Shown one piece after another: positions 1 through 11,400 of a stretch of DNA of 64,000 bases. The translations under genes and the position numbers were made by a program. Numbering within the stretch: the first letter of the stretch is position 1; each line of letters opens with the position of its first letter. Below the pieces are notes generated by a model, which worked only from the letters and a program-made list of their open reading frames with translations, was not told the origin of the DNA and did no database searches. Origin of the DNA: Halichoerus grypus (taxonomy: Eukaryota; Chordata; Mammalia; Carnivora; Phocidae); contig NC_135726.1 in NCBI RefSeq assembly GCF_964656455.1, forward strand, positions 30,471,930 through 30,535,929, given 5' to 3'.

Positions 1-178
1 AACAGGGCGGATCAGAATCATGGTGCGGATTTGGTAGGGAGCATCACAGAGACTAGAGGCAGGATGGGTAGTGATCCTACAGGTAAACTTCTACGGCTCA
101 CTTTGACCTCACATTACCGCCACCACCTCTTCATGAACTGTTTTGGCATTAGCCTCCTCCCCCTGTGAGGCCCTAAGG
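1..178. other. No recognisable feature
   Basis: Ordinary mixed-composition DNA. I see no repeat signature, splice-framed exon or RNA gene. Confidence 0.4.
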
Positions 179-340
179 CAGTGGTTCTCAACTGGGGTGA
201 TTTTGCCCACCAGGGGATATATGGCAATATTTGAGACATCTTTGATGCTGCTAAACATCCTACAATGCATAGGAGATTCTCCCAAAACAAAGGATCGTCT
301 GGCCCCACATGTCAGTAGTACCTGGGTTGAGATACCCTGC
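179..340 (+). mobile_element. MER5A-like nonautonomous hAT-Charlie DNA transposon
   Basis: The block opens with CAGTGGTTCTCAACTGGGG and closes with GGTTGAGATACCCTGC, the near-inverted termini expected of MER5A. The internal phrases TTTTGCCCACCAGGGG and GCTGCTAAACATCCTACAA are also characteristic. MER5A is a short, non-coding, long-dead mammalian element mobilised by a hAT transposase encoded elsewhere. The copy is slightly shorter than the consensus I remember and visibly diverged. No clear 8-bp target duplication survives. Confidence 0.85.
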
Positions 341-1499
341 TCCAGAATTCAGCAATCATTCCCCAATACATGGTCTCATAATTAGTGAGACCCGCACTCT
401 GATTCTCCATATCATTCAAACAGCACTAAATTGGACAATAAGCCGTAAGTAGGGACAGCAGAAGAGCTCCAGCCTTTGCGGGGGGGGGTTCCCGTTCTGA
501 TGGGAAAGGTGGCCAGATTGGGTGGTAGAAGCGACTGTGTGTCAAAGCAGGGAGAGAGGAGAGATGACGGGTGTCTGTGTCTCTGCCGTTCTTCCTGTGT
601 GGGAGAGGTAGTGAATGGTGTGTGTGCCTTTTGCTGGGGATTAGATGAGTCAGATAACTGCTCGTATGTGATGCAGGGGAAAGCGAGAGGCACAGAGGTA
701 AAAGAGAGGGAGCAAACCCATTTAGTTACTTGGGACCAGCATGGCATCAGAAAGACAGAGCAGCATGGAAAACGGCTGGGGAGAAAGGTTCAGGGGTAAG
801 CTGACCAGTCCTTGGTTAAAGGCACACACCATTAGGAGCAGGCTTTCCTGTGGGACCATCATCATGTAAACACAGGAGCTGAAAGGACTCCCCAAATCAG
901 CCCTCACGTTGGATCCCATTTTCTGAAAGCACTGCCCATTGTCTTGAAAAAAGAGCTTCCTCCTCGGCCAGCCCAGGAGACGAAGAGCAATGCTTTACAA
1001 AATCCATAAAACAAAAGACTCCAGCAGTGTCAGGCCTCTTTAAACAATCACTTGTGCTATGAGGCAAAACAACGGAGACATCCGGATAAGCACTGTGGTG
1101 GTATTTTTCATGTTGATTGCAATAACACCATCAAAGCCATGCACATTCTGTGTAAAATCAATGTCTGCTTGTTGGGGGGCGGGGGTGGGGAGAGGCCTGG
1201 GGATTTTATCTTGTAAGTCAGCTTTGCAGATAATCGCATGCCTCGGGCTTGGAAAAAATTGATGTTGGATCAATGGTTAGGAGCCTGAACTGGGCTCATT
1301 TGTGACTGTACAGGGCCCAGTCTTAGCTTGGAAGTCGGGGGGGACTGGGACACTACTTTTGAGTGGGCTGGTAAGGGCTTGGCGTTATCTGCAAGGGGGC
1401 CAGAAGGATCCCTCAGGGAGGGTGCAGGTGTTAGAGAAGATGGCCCGTTAGTGGGAGAAAATTTCCAGGGGCTGTAGGGTGATCCTATCCAATAAGGGA

Positions 1500-1502
<3 letters not shown>
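341..1502. other. No gene; single-copy-looking DNA
   Basis: A nine-G run lies near 480 and short purine-rich stretches near 540-700. The small open frames are unrelated to any family I know and have no coding character. Confidence 0.4.

Positions 1503-1541
<39 letters not shown>
1503..1541 (+). repeat. (GT)19 dinucleotide microsatellite
   Basis: An uninterrupted GT run, likely length-polymorphic and able to adopt Z-DNA. Confidence 0.98.
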
Positions 1542-1542
<1 letters not shown>

Positions 1543-1660
1543 TTATTGGTTCCTTTGTTTCATGGAATAGAGTACACTGGCTCAGGCAGCTTGAATTGTG
1601 AGTCCAGTTTGGCACCAAGCTCCTGATGTTTGGCTGATGGGGTTTCTACAGCTCTTCTTT

Positions 1661-1857
1661 TTTTTTTTTTTAAAGATTTTATTTATTTATTTGAGAGACA
1701 GAGAGAGAGTGAGAGAGAGCATGAGAGGAGAGAGGGTCAGAGGGAGAAGCAGACTCCCCGCTGAGCAGGGAGCCCGATGTGACTCGATCTCGGGACTCCG
1801 GGATCATGACCTGAGCGGAAGGCAGTCGCTTAACCAACTGAGCCACCCAGGTGCCCC
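1661..1857 (-). mobile_element. SINEC (tRNA-Lys-derived SINE), minus strand
   Basis: On the plus strand it reads as a poly-T, TTTATTTATTTATTTGAGAGA, a purine-rich arm, then the reversed tRNA-like head ending GAGCCACCCAGGTGCCCC. The insertion is bounded by a perfect 16-bp duplication, TCTACAGCTCTTCTTT, at 1645-1660 and 1858-1873. The intact duplication and tail point to a fairly recent L1-mediated insertion. It does not encode protein; the tRNA-like head carries the Pol III A and B boxes. Confidence 0.95.
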
Positions 1858-1873
1858 TCTACAGCTCTTCTTT

Positions 1874-2526
1874 ATTGGTGGGGATGTTTAGGGGAGGGGG
1901 CAAGGGAGGAAGGGAGGAAGGAAGCTCCAGATAAGTTTCCTATAGGAGTGGACCCTTTTCCCCCAAACTCCCCACCAAAGTGGTCTCTATTCTTTTCCAC
2001 TGATGGCAGAAGAGGGAGTGAGTTGCCTCCTCCTTTTGTCGATCCCTGATGAGGATTAAATGAGTTCTTTCATGTAACGTACTTAACGCTACTAAATACA
2101 AATTTTAACTATTATGTTTTCATTGCTTTTGCTGCCCGCCCCTCACGACAACCAGCAGAGGTTCAGACAGCTCTTCACTTGATATTTCTGGGGATAAAAA
2201 TCCAAATTGTACAGAGTCAAGATGGGATGGTAGAGGGAAAAGGAGAGAGGTGAAAAACCTGCCCATGGTGGTGCTCCCACTTGTCTATGCCTCAGCGTCA
2301 CTGTGGCCTTCTCAAGATCTTAGGCCAGCGCATCCCTATCGATTCTTCCTCCTACCCCTTCTCTTCCCTCCTTACTTCTTCTGTCCTTTGAACTTTCACT
2401 CCTCTAGAATTCTCCACTTTCTCCAATTTGTCCTGTTTTCTGGCTTTCCCCCAGATGTCATAAACCTCAACCCTCCTCTGGTAGTCTTTAACTCTTCCAG
2501 CCTAATGTTTATACACTTCTCTTTCC
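1874..2526. other. Unique DNA with a MIR tail
   Basis: Near 2045-2110 the phrase GAGGATTAAATGAGTT resembles the 3' part of a plus-strand MIR. Nothing else is recognisable. Confidence 0.4.
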
Positions 2527-2540
2527 AGGGGGCATATTTT

Positions 2541-2794
2541 TTTCCTCTTCTCTTCTCTTCTCTTCTTTCTCTTCTCTTCTCTTCTCTTCTCTTCTCTTCT
2601 CTTCTCTTCTCTTCTTCTTCTCTTCTTTTCTTTAGAGAGGGGGAGGGACAGAGGGAGAGGGAAAGGGAGAGTCCCAAGCAGGCTCCATGCCCAGTGCAGA
2701 GCCCAACTCGGGGTTCAATCTCACGATCCTGAGATCACGACCTGAGCCAAAACCAAGAGTCGGATGCTTAACTGACTGAACCACCCAGACACCC
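2541..2794 (-). mobile_element. SINEC, minus strand, with expanded pyrimidine tail
   Basis: A (CTTCT)n-type pyrimidine microsatellite at about 2544-2634 has replaced the usual poly-T. It is followed by the reversed SINE body (GAGATCACGACCTGAGCC, then TGAACCACCCAGACACCCC). The left flank AGGGGGCATATTTT at 2527-2540 matches the right flank at 2799-2812, giving a 14-bp duplication. That right copy was later reused by the L1 insertion next door. Somewhat older than its neighbours judging by substitutions in the head. Confidence 0.93.
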
Positions 2795-2812
2795 CTCTAG
2801 GGGGCATATTTT

Positions 2813-3030
2813 TTTTTTTTAATTTTTTTATTGTTATGTTAATCCCCATACATTACATCATTAGTTTTAGATATAGTGTTCCATGATTCATTGTTTGTGC
2901 ATAACACCCAGTGCTCCATGCAGAACGTGCCCTCCTCAATACCCATCACCAGGCTAACCCATCCTCCCAACCCCCTCCCCTCTAGAACCCCCAGTTTGTT
3001 TTTCAGAGTCCATCGTCTCTCATGGTTCTT
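2813..3030 (-). mobile_element. 5'-truncated L1, 3'UTR only
   Basis: After a poly-T, this segment matches the 3'UTR of the full-length L1 at 8031-8243 with only a handful of differences that I can see by eye. It is bounded by a perfect 18-bp duplication, CTCTAGGGGGCATATTTT, at 2795-2812 and 3031-3048. It is therefore a short, young, 5'-truncated L1 copy with no coding content, inserted into the right-hand target duplication of the preceding SINE. Confidence 0.96.
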
Positions 3031-3048
3031 CTCTAGGGGGCATATTTT

Positions 3049-4309
3049 AAGCCCCACCTGTAGAAGAGGCAGGAAGGATGTTGAAGACAATTCCCTACTC
3101 AAGATGTGCAGTTGACTTTCTATTTTCCTTCATCATCTCCAAGAACGTGGAAAAGGAATTCATCATATCTAACTGCTTAATGCCCTATTTGAGCCCATAC
3201 GCGATCCCACCTAGTAGAATATCCTTAGCCTTATAACACATTTGCCCTTTTTATGTCCTTTGGGTATACAACAAAATCATCTTGAATGAACCCAATGCTA
3301 GACGACACCTTCTCACTACAACAGAATGTGAGATGCAGGTGCTACGGGTGAGGTGGAAAATAGCCCCTACCGAATTGTAGTTGGTGCTCACTTAGTTGGA
3401 GGCCTGACCCTATATTACTATCTCTACTCATGCTGACAGCTGTCTCTTCCCTGAAATAATGGCATCTCATTTACATACTGTCTTGCATCACTCATTGATT
3501 TGTTGCTGTGTTTTGCATTTTGCTCTCCAACTAGACTGTAAACTCCTGAGGACAGTGGCTCTCTGTTCAATCTCTTTCGATGTCCCACAGCGTGCCTAGC
3601 ACAGTGTGGGGCTCGTGGTGAGCTTCAACACACAGCTCACCATTGCATGAGGGACCTTCACCACTTTAAAATTGTTGGTGAAATTTACTAGTGATTTCAT
3701 TTGATACCTTTTTTCCTATCTTGTTAAGCCTTTCTTTCTTGAGGCCTGAGACTCCATTAAAGCTTATCTATCCAGCCCTGCCATCCTCAGCGCCATTTCT
3801 CATCACTTCTCCTAATTTAATTATTGGAAAACCATGCTCTAAAGCCATTTTATTTCCAAATGAGCTCATTTGCCATCTCTGAGATCAGGACTCATGTGCC
3901 CTCTCTGAAGCCAGATTCTCTTTGTTTTCAATAATCATCACCACTAAATATGTTTGTCTTCAGAGGGAAGTTCTTGAGAAATTAGGTCCTGAGAGAGAGA
4001 GAGAGATCAGGTCATTCTGGGGAGTGGTGTCAGTTACACAGCCATTAATTACGAATCTCAGACTAGAGGGAATCCTTGGTTCAGTACAGAAGGTCTCCAC
4101 CAAAGGTTCTGTTTGGTTCATATTTGAAAGTAGATGCAAAGAAGTGGGGTCATAGGGTTTGTGTCCCAGATGAGTTGAAGCCAAAGTACATGAAACATTA
4201 ACTTCTGTGTACCAGAGGCTTGGACCCGAACAGAGCACGAAGGTATTGGGGGTCAGCCAGTTATGGTCCTAGGTGTACTTGACCAATAGAAGGTGGCTGC
4301 CCAGTGGAG
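3049..4309. other. Unique DNA, no gene
   Basis: Apart from the L2 relic at 3470-3630, I see no family signature. Small open frames here lack coding character. Confidence 0.4.
3470..3630 (+). mobile_element. L2 LINE 3' relic
   Basis: Contains AGACTGTAAACTCCTGAGG and GTGCCTAGCACAGTGTGGG, diverged forms of the L2 3'-end phrases about a gene-like 'ctccttgagggcag' block followed by 'gcctagcacagtgcctgg'. Ancient and non-coding. Confidence 0.65.
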
Positions 4310-4490
4310 AAAGGGGCTCGGGAGATGAGCTTTGGCTTTAACCTCAGCCCTGAGGTTACTCAGCTGCGGGACAGGGGACATGTCACACAGTTCCTCTGAG
4401 CCTCACTTTTATCAGTCTATAAATAAAATGGGATTAAGATTGGGCTTTGGGAACTAGGTGATCTATAAAATGTCTTCATTGGGAACTGTT
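4310..4490 (+). mobile_element. MIR SINE relic
   Basis: The core phrase CCTCTGAGCCTCACTTTT, followed by an AAATGGGATTAAGAT block, is the MIR '...tctgagcctcagtttcctcatctgtaaaatggggat' region with ordinary ancient divergence. Confidence 0.7.
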
Positions 4491-4674
4491 AAAAATTTAT
4501 GCCCAGCTGAACTTCGAGAGGGGGACGGTATGATACAAGGCTTCTGTTAGAACTTTGGCTCCAATAACTACATGTTGTTTTCATGGAGACTCCTTGGTGG
4601 TGAGAAAGATAAAATAGATTATTTATGGATCCTTCACTATAAGACTGCATTAAAAGTTACTCAAGCTCTTATAA

Positions 4675-4855
4675 GGCAGTATTCCTAAATTTGGAGGATC
4701 AAAGATCTTTTTGAGAGTTAAGAACTACAGATCCTCTGTCCAGGAGACACACACACACACACGCACACACACTTTTTCATATAACTTTGGGGGTTTGTGG
4801 ACCCTGGAAAGGCACCTGACTGCTTGTAGAACCTTTGTTAAGAGTGCCTGCTCAA
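4675..4855 (+). mobile_element. Old hAT-like nonautonomous repeat with CA microsatellite
   Basis: The layout is a 'gatctttttgagagtt' block, a (CA)n run at 4747-4772, then GGGTTTGTGGACCCTGGAAA. It resembles short Charlie-derived MER elements that embed CA-rich DNA. The family assignment is from memory and uncertain. Confidence 0.4.
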
Positions 4856-5059
4856 AGGTGAATAAGAAAGTGGGCTGGCCATAAGGACAATCTCCTTTCT
4901 GTTAGGGCAAATCGTTACTCTAGGTCTCTGCCTTTGGACAGGACTCAATGGAATTCAGTTTCTTCCATCCGTGATATAATGTAGGATGTGAGTAAAGAAG
5001 AAGGAAGTAAAGGAAGTACGTAACTTGTTCTTACTCTCAGTGAGCTTTTGGAGCTGCCC

Positions 5060-5250
5060 AGACGTGACTTGGCCAAGTTACTGAGCTTCAGCTTTTTCAT
5101 CGCCAAAACGGGATAACTGTATTTATGTCATAGGATTATTGATAGAATTACCCAGGGGGCAACTAGGACAAGGAGCTGAGGAATTCTTGCAGGGAATTTA
5201 AGAGAGTACCAAACACTCAGTAATCAAGATAAATAATATTTGAATGCAAT
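5060..5250 (+). mobile_element. MIR SINE relic
   Basis: Contains CCAAGTTACTGAGCTTCAG, then TCATCGCCAAAACGGGATAA, then a CATAGGATTATTG block, in MIR order. Diverged, plus orientation. Confidence 0.6.
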
Positions 5251-6671
5251 ATTTTTAAAAATTTAAATTAATGCAAACAATCCGTGGTGAACAAAATATC
5301 GCAATTTTAACTAAAGACTGGATTAGTATCACTGGTTTTTCCTTTTACCCTGCGTTCCAATATGGCGGGCAGAATGCTGTTACCGATCCTAAGAATTTGG
5401 TGGCTAGAAAATACCTGGATGTGGCTAATCTAATCCAATTTTTATCTGGAGCCTTAACCTTGTCTAAAGCACATGGCTCTCTAGCCTCCCTGGCGCATGA
5501 CTGGGACAGAGCTAAACTCCTCTGAAGGCCCACAGCTTTGTGAGAGAGGGCCTGTCCTCCAGGATAAGTATCCCACCTTCTTCAGCTGCTTTTCACAGGA
5601 CATAGTGTCAAACCAAGAGGTCATAAGGTTGGCTAAGGTCCGGCCTAAAGCTAGATCCTAGAACTCAGCCACTTTTGTGTGATCTGAGGAGATCCAGGAC
5701 AGATCCGGGGGGTGGGGGGAGGGGGGAGAGAAATAGCCAGACTTGTCTTCTCCTTCCTTGCAAAGCTTAAAAGCTTGCTTAGAGAAGCCAAGTCTTGGAG
5801 ACAGCGCAGCTGATGAGTTTTTTCCTCCCGTGCTACCTTGGTGACATACCTAGACAGTCATATATAGGTAATTATGATTTGAAGTGAGTGTGAATTATGA
5901 TTCTTGATGATACGTCCTTGTGATTTGTTGCAATATAAATAATGGTGATTTATGGTGGCTTCACCAACTGCTCTGTTGGTGATGGATCATAATAGTAGAT
6001 CAGGATAATTATGAACTCAGCACAGAGCGGTTTTCCCCTTGTAATGCCACTGTAACACGGCCGGCGAAGCTGCTGAACATCATAGCCTGTCTGCTGGATG
6101 CTGGATTGTGTTCAAGGGGGGCGCTTTGGTCTTTTATGTAATTCACAGCAGTTCGTCTCTAATAATTGTCCAGGTGGTTGTAGTGTTACAGGCTGAGGGC
6201 ATTTTTACTTGTAGATTTTTATTCTAGATGCAAATGAAAATTCCAGAGTTTGTCATTCCTGGACGAAAGGAATGAACAGGGAAATGCTGAAGGGTGGGGG
6301 CAAGGGGTGGGATGGGGGGCGAGCAGGTGACAGAATCCAGATCCCTCTCCTCCCCGGAGCCCCCTCCCTGACTCAGGCCTGGGCTATGTCATGCAGACTG
6401 TGTCACCATGTTTATTAATTTTTCTGATTTACACGGAAGAACTTTTTCTCCAAAGATCATGTGATACCTGTCATTAGGACTCCGCTTTCAGCTACTCTGA
6501 TCTATAAAAATCTGCTTCATTTAGAACAATCATTTCCCAAACAGAGTGCAAGAATGCCAGATCCAGGGGTTCTGTGAAAAAAAAAAAAAAAAGAGTACTT
6601 GTAGTCAGCTAACTTTGGAAAATGCCAGGTTAATATAAATGAAAAATTTGTACAGACATCCATAAATGAAA
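5251..6671. other. Unique DNA, no gene; possible conserved segment
   Basis: No repeat or coding signature. 5860-6130 and 6390-6440 are AT-rich and carry homeodomain-like cores (ATAAATAATGGTGATTTATGG and TTTATTAATTT). This could suit a distal regulatory element, but sequence alone cannot show it. The 84-codon frame at 5271-5525 resembles no family I know. Confidence 0.35.
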
Positions 6672-6799
6672 GATATATTTTTAAAAATTTTAATTTTAAT
6701 TTATTTCTTAAGTAATCTCTATCCCCCATGTGGAGCTCAAACTCCCAACCCCGAGACCCAGTGTCGCACGCTCAACAGACTGAGCTAGCCAGGCACCTC
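6672..6799 (-). mobile_element. Short older SINEC, minus strand
   Basis: On the plus strand: an AT-rich tail, TTAAGTAATCTCTATCCCCC, TGTGGAGCTCAAACTCCCAA, and GACTGAGCTAGCCAGGCACC. This is the shorter carnivore tRNA-SINE form lacking the long purine arm. Flanks around AAAGATATATTTT and AAAGATACATTTT look like a decayed target duplication. Older than the long copies. Confidence 0.85.
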
Positions 6800-6949
6800 A
6801 TAAAAGATACATTTTCAAAAAGATAAGTGAAACCATGTTCTTTCCTTCAGGACTACTTAGAAACTTTGGTAATGGGCACAGTTGAATATTTATGGAAAAG
6901 ACATGGCACACAACAGCCCTTTAGTTATGATCAGTCCCAACCTTTGTGT

Positions 6950-7395
6950 GGCAGATAAAGATGGCCATCAATTCTTTACCAATCCTCCTGTTACCAGGTA
7001 GAGTCTAATTCCCCTACCCTTGAATCTGGGATGGCCCCATGACTTGTTTTAACCAATAAGATGTGGCAGAAGCGATGCAGTACTTTTGGGGCTACACTTA
7101 CAAGATCTGAAGCTCCCACATCTCTTTCACTAGGAACACCCCTTGCAACCTGACCACCATGCTGATGAAGTTCAAGCAGCCTCAAGGAAACACCTATGTG
7201 GATGAGCACTTAGCCAGCCGTGGGATTGAGGCCATTTTGGACCTTCCAGCCCATTCAGCAACCCCGCCAAAACCACGGAAAGCGGAAGAACCTTCTAGTC
7301 AATCAACGGAATTGGGAGAAATAATAAGTTGTTGCTATTTTAAGACACTGCATTTTGAAGTCGTTTATTATACACAAGAAATAACTGAAACATTC
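6950..7395 (+). mobile_element. Ancient LTR-like interspersed repeat (family unassigned)
   Basis: Carries GATGTGGCAGAAGCGATGC, then a polypeptide-free middle, then a 'ttgttgctattttaagacactg...ataactgaaac' ending. A related copy lies at 51940-52520 in the same order and orientation. The ending style resembles old ERVL/MaLR-type LTRs, but I could not settle the family. Two short ORFs on opposite strands in it are chance frames. Confidence 0.5.
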
Positions 7396-7439
7396 TGCCT
7401 CTTTTTCCTTATTTTTTTATGACACGCTTTTCATTTCTT

Positions 7440-7600
7440 TTGCAGAATTTTGCACACCTTGTTTATTTGTTTAGTTTTCTTCCCTGTTGTAAGCTCTCTG
7501 AGTGTAGCATCCGTATTTATTCTGTTTGCCTTTGTACATCTAGCACAGTGACTGGCACAGACTTGACCTTCACTAAAGCACATTGAATGAATAAGCATCT
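7440..7600 (+). mobile_element. L2 LINE 3' relic
   Basis: The order 'gtaagctctctgagtgtagc', TGCCTTTGTACATCTAGCAC, AGTGACTGGCACAGACTTG, then GAATGAATAAGC is the L2 3'-end layout. Confidence 0.75.
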
Positions 7601-7998
7601 TTTGGGGGACAGTTTCAAAACACTAGTCTATGATATAGACAGAATTAGGGGATGACTAATTATATAACAGAAGGATCCTTTGCTAAAGCAGAGATTAACA
7701 AACCTCCCTTAAATATTGAGACTGCATGCTACATCAAAAATAGGATTCAATGTGGAAAACCCCAAATTACTGAAAATTCACTAGAAACATGAACCTGACC
7801 TAAAGACAATCATGTAGCACTCACATCAGAATCAGCAAAATTCTGACTCATATGCCTCCCTTTTCATCCCTTCTTAGGGGAAACAATATTCTGAGGTTGT
7901 TGAGTATCACCACCAAGATGTTTTTATTCTTTTCGTAGATAGGCATATATTCAGAAAAATACAGAACAAACACCAGATCTTGTATTACACACTTCTTA
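7601..7998. other. Unique DNA, no feature seen
   Basis: AT-rich sequence running up to the L1 target site; no repeat or gene signature. Confidence 0.4.
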
Positions 7999-8018
7999 TC
8001 CATTTGCGCTTTTGTTTT
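7999..8018. repeat. Target-site duplication of the full-length L1, 3' copy
   Basis: TCCATTTGCGCTTTTGTTTT, identical to 15143-15162. It directly abuts the L1 poly-A (seen as poly-T). Confidence 0.97.
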
Positions 8019-8486
8019 CTTTTTTTTTTTAATTTTTTTATTGTTATGTTAATCCCCATACATTACATCATTAGTTTTAGATATAGTGTTCCATGATTCA
8101 TTGTTTGTGCATAACACCCAGTGCTCCATGCAGAACGTGCCCTCCTCAATACCCATCACCAGGCTAACCCATCCTCCCACCCCCCTCCCCTCTAGAACCC
8201 TCAGTTTGTTTTTCAGAGTCTATCATCTCTCATGGTTCTTCTCCCCCTCCGATTCCCCCCCTTCATTCTTCCCCTCCTGCTACATTCTTCTTCTTTTTTT
8301 CTTTCTTAACATATATTGCATTATTTGTTTCAGAGGTACAGATCTGAGATTGAACAGTCTTGCACAGTTCACAGCACTTACCAGAACACATACCCTCCCC
8401 AGTGTCCATCACCCAGTCACCCCATCCCTCCCACCCCACCCCCCACTCCAGCAACCCTCAGTTTGTTTCCTGAGATTAAGAATTCC
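8019..8486 (-). other. L1 3'UTR with G-rich tract and poly-A signal
   Basis: In the L1 sense direction this runs from the ORF2 stop to the tail. At 8421-8446 the sense strand carries several G-runs (plus strand CCCATCCCTCCCACCCCACC), and a second run lies near 8177-8193. G-rich, quadruplex-capable tracts are a known feature of mammalian L1 3'UTRs. The reverse complement of TTTATT at about 8036-8041 gives AATAAA just before the tail. Confidence 0.85.
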
Positions 8487-11400
8487 TCATATCAGTGAGG
8501 TCATATGATACATGTCTTTCTCTGTTTGACTTATTTCGCTCAGCACAATACCCTCCAGTTCCATCCACGTCGTTGCAAATGGCAAGATCTCATTCCTTTT
8601 GATGGCTGCATAATATTCCATTGTATATATATACCACCTCTTCTTTATCCATTCATCTATCGATGGACATCTTGGCTCTTTCCACAGTTTGGCTATTGTG
8701 GACATTGCTGCTATAAACATCGGGATGCACGTACCCTTTCGGGTCCCTACTTTTGTATCTTTGGGGTAAATACCCAGTAGTGCAATTGCTGGATCATATG
8801 GTAGCTCTATTTTCAACTTTTTGAGGAACCTCCATACTGTTTTCCAGAGTGGCTGCACCAGCTTGCATTCCCACCAACAGTGTAGGAGGGTTCCCCTTTC
8901 TCCGCATCCCCGCCAACATCTGTCGTTTCCTGACTTGTTAATTTTAGCCATTCTGACTGGTGTGAGGTGGTATCTCATTGAGGTTTTGATTTGGATTTCC
9001 CTGATGCCGAGTGATATTGAACACTTTTTCATGTGTCTGTTGGCCATTTGGATGTCTTCTTTGGAAAAATGTCTGTTCATGTCTTCTGCCCATTTCTTGA
9101 TTGGATTCTTTGTTCTTTTGGTGTTGAGTTTGATGAGTTCTTTATAGATTTTGGATACTAGCCCTTTATCTGATATGTCATTTGCAAATATCTTCTCCCA
9201 TTCTATCAGTTGTCTTTTGGTTTTGTTGACTGTTTCCTTTGTTTTGCAAAAGCTTTTTATCTTGATGAAGTCCCAAGAGTTCATTTTTGCCCTTGCTTCC
9301 CTTGCCTTTGGCGATGTTTCTAGGAAGAAGTTGCTGCGGCTGAGGTCGAAGAGGTTGCTGCCTGTGTTCTCCTTTAGGATTTTGATGGACTCCTGTCTCA
9401 CATTGAGGTCTTTCAACCATTTGGAGTCTATTTTTGTGTGTGGTGTAAGGAAATGGTCCAGTTTCATTCTTCTGCATGTGGCTGTCCAATTTTCCCAACA
9501 CCATTTGTTGAAGAGACTGTCTTTTTTCCATTGGACATTCTTTCCTGCTTTGTCAAAGATTAGTTGACCATATAGTTGAGGGTCCATTTCTGGGCTCTCT
9601 ATTCTGTTCCATTGATCTATGTGTCTGTTTTTGTGCCAGTACCATACTGTCTTGATGATGACAGCTTTGTAGTAGAGCTGGAAGTCCGGAATTGTGATGC
9701 CGCCAGCTTTGCTTTTCTTTTTCAACATTCCTCTGGCTATGCGGGGTCTTTTCTGGTTCCATACAAATTTTAGGATTATTTGTTCCATTTCTTTGAAGAA
9801 AGTGGATGGTATTTTGATGGGGATTGCATTGAATGTGTAGATTGCTCTAGGTAGGATTGACATCTTCACAATATTTGTTCTTCCAATCCATGAGCATGGA
9901 ACGTTTTTCCATTTCTTTGTGTCTTCCTCAATTTCTTTCATGAGTATTTTATAGTTTTCTGAGTACAGATCCTTTGCCTCTTTGGTTAGATGTATTCCTA
10001 GGTATCTTACGGTTTTGGGTGCAATTGTAAATGGGATCGACTCCTTAATTTCTCTTTCTTCTGACTTGTTGTTGGTGTATAGGAATGCCACTGACTTCTG
10101 TGTATTGATTTTATATCCTGCCACTTGACTGAATTCCTGTATGAGTTCTAGCAGTTTTGGGGTGGAGTCTTTGGGATTTTCCACATAAAGTATCATATCA
10201 TCTGCAAAGAGTGAGAGTTTGACTTCTTCTTTGCCAATTTGGATGCCTTTGATTTCTTTTTGTTGTCTGATTGCTGTGGCTAGGACTTCCAATACTATGT
10301 TGAATAGCAGTGGTGATAGTGGACATCCCTGCCGCGTTCCTGACCTTAGGGGGAAAGCTCTCAGTTTTTCCCCATTGAGAATGATACTCGCTGTAGGTTT
10401 TTCATAGATGGCTTTTATGATATTGAGGTATGTACCCTCTATCCCTATACTCTGAAGAGTTTTGATCAAGAAAGGATGCTGTACTTTGTCAAATGCTTTT
10501 TCTGCATCTATTGAGAGGATCATATGATTCTTGTTCTTTCTTTTGTTAATGTCTTGTATCACGTTGATTGATTTGCGGATGTTGAACCAACCTTGCAGCC
10601 CAGGGATAAATCCCACTTGGTCGTGGTGAATAATCCTTTTAATGTACTGTTGGATCCTATTGGCTAGTATTTTGGTGAGAATTTTTGCATCCATGTTCAT
10701 CAGGGATATTGGTCTGTAATTCTCCTTTTTAATGGGGTCTTTGTCTGGTTTTGGGATCAAGGTAATGCTGGCCTCATAAAATGAGTTTGGAAGTTTTCCT
10801 TCCATTTCTATTTTTTGGAACAGTTTCAGAAGGATAGGTACTAATTCTTCTTGAAATGTTTGGTAGAATTCCCCTGGGAAGGCATCTGGCCCTGGGCTTT
10901 TGTGTTTTGGGAGATTTTTGATGACTGCTTCTATTTCCTTAGTGGTTATAGGTCTGTTCAGGTTTTCTATTTCTTCCTGGTTCAGTTTTGGTAGTTGATA
11001 CATCTCTAGGAATGCATCCATTACTTCCAGGTTATCTCATTTGCTGGCATAGAGTTGCTCATAATATGTTCTTATAATTGTTTGTATTTCTTTGGTGTTG
11101 GTTGTGATTTCTCCTCTTTCATTCATGATTTTGTTGATTTGGGTCATTTCTCTTTTCTTTTTGATAAGTCTGGCCAGGGGCTTATCAATCTTGTTAATTC
11201 TTTCAAAGAACCAGCTCCTAGTTTCGTTGATCTGTTCTACTGTTCTTTTGGTTTCTATTTCATTGATTTCTGCTCTGATCTTTATTATTTCTCTTCTCCT
11301 GCTGGGTTTAGGCTTTATTTGCTGTTCTTTCTCCAGCTCCTTTAGGTGTAGGGTTAGGTTGTGTACTTGAGACCGTTCTTATTTCTTGAGAAAGGCTTGT

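Noticed and set aside
5271..5533. Paired 84- and 62-codon frames on opposite strands
   Set aside because: No recognisable domain, no homology known to me, and each is an antisense shadow of the other.
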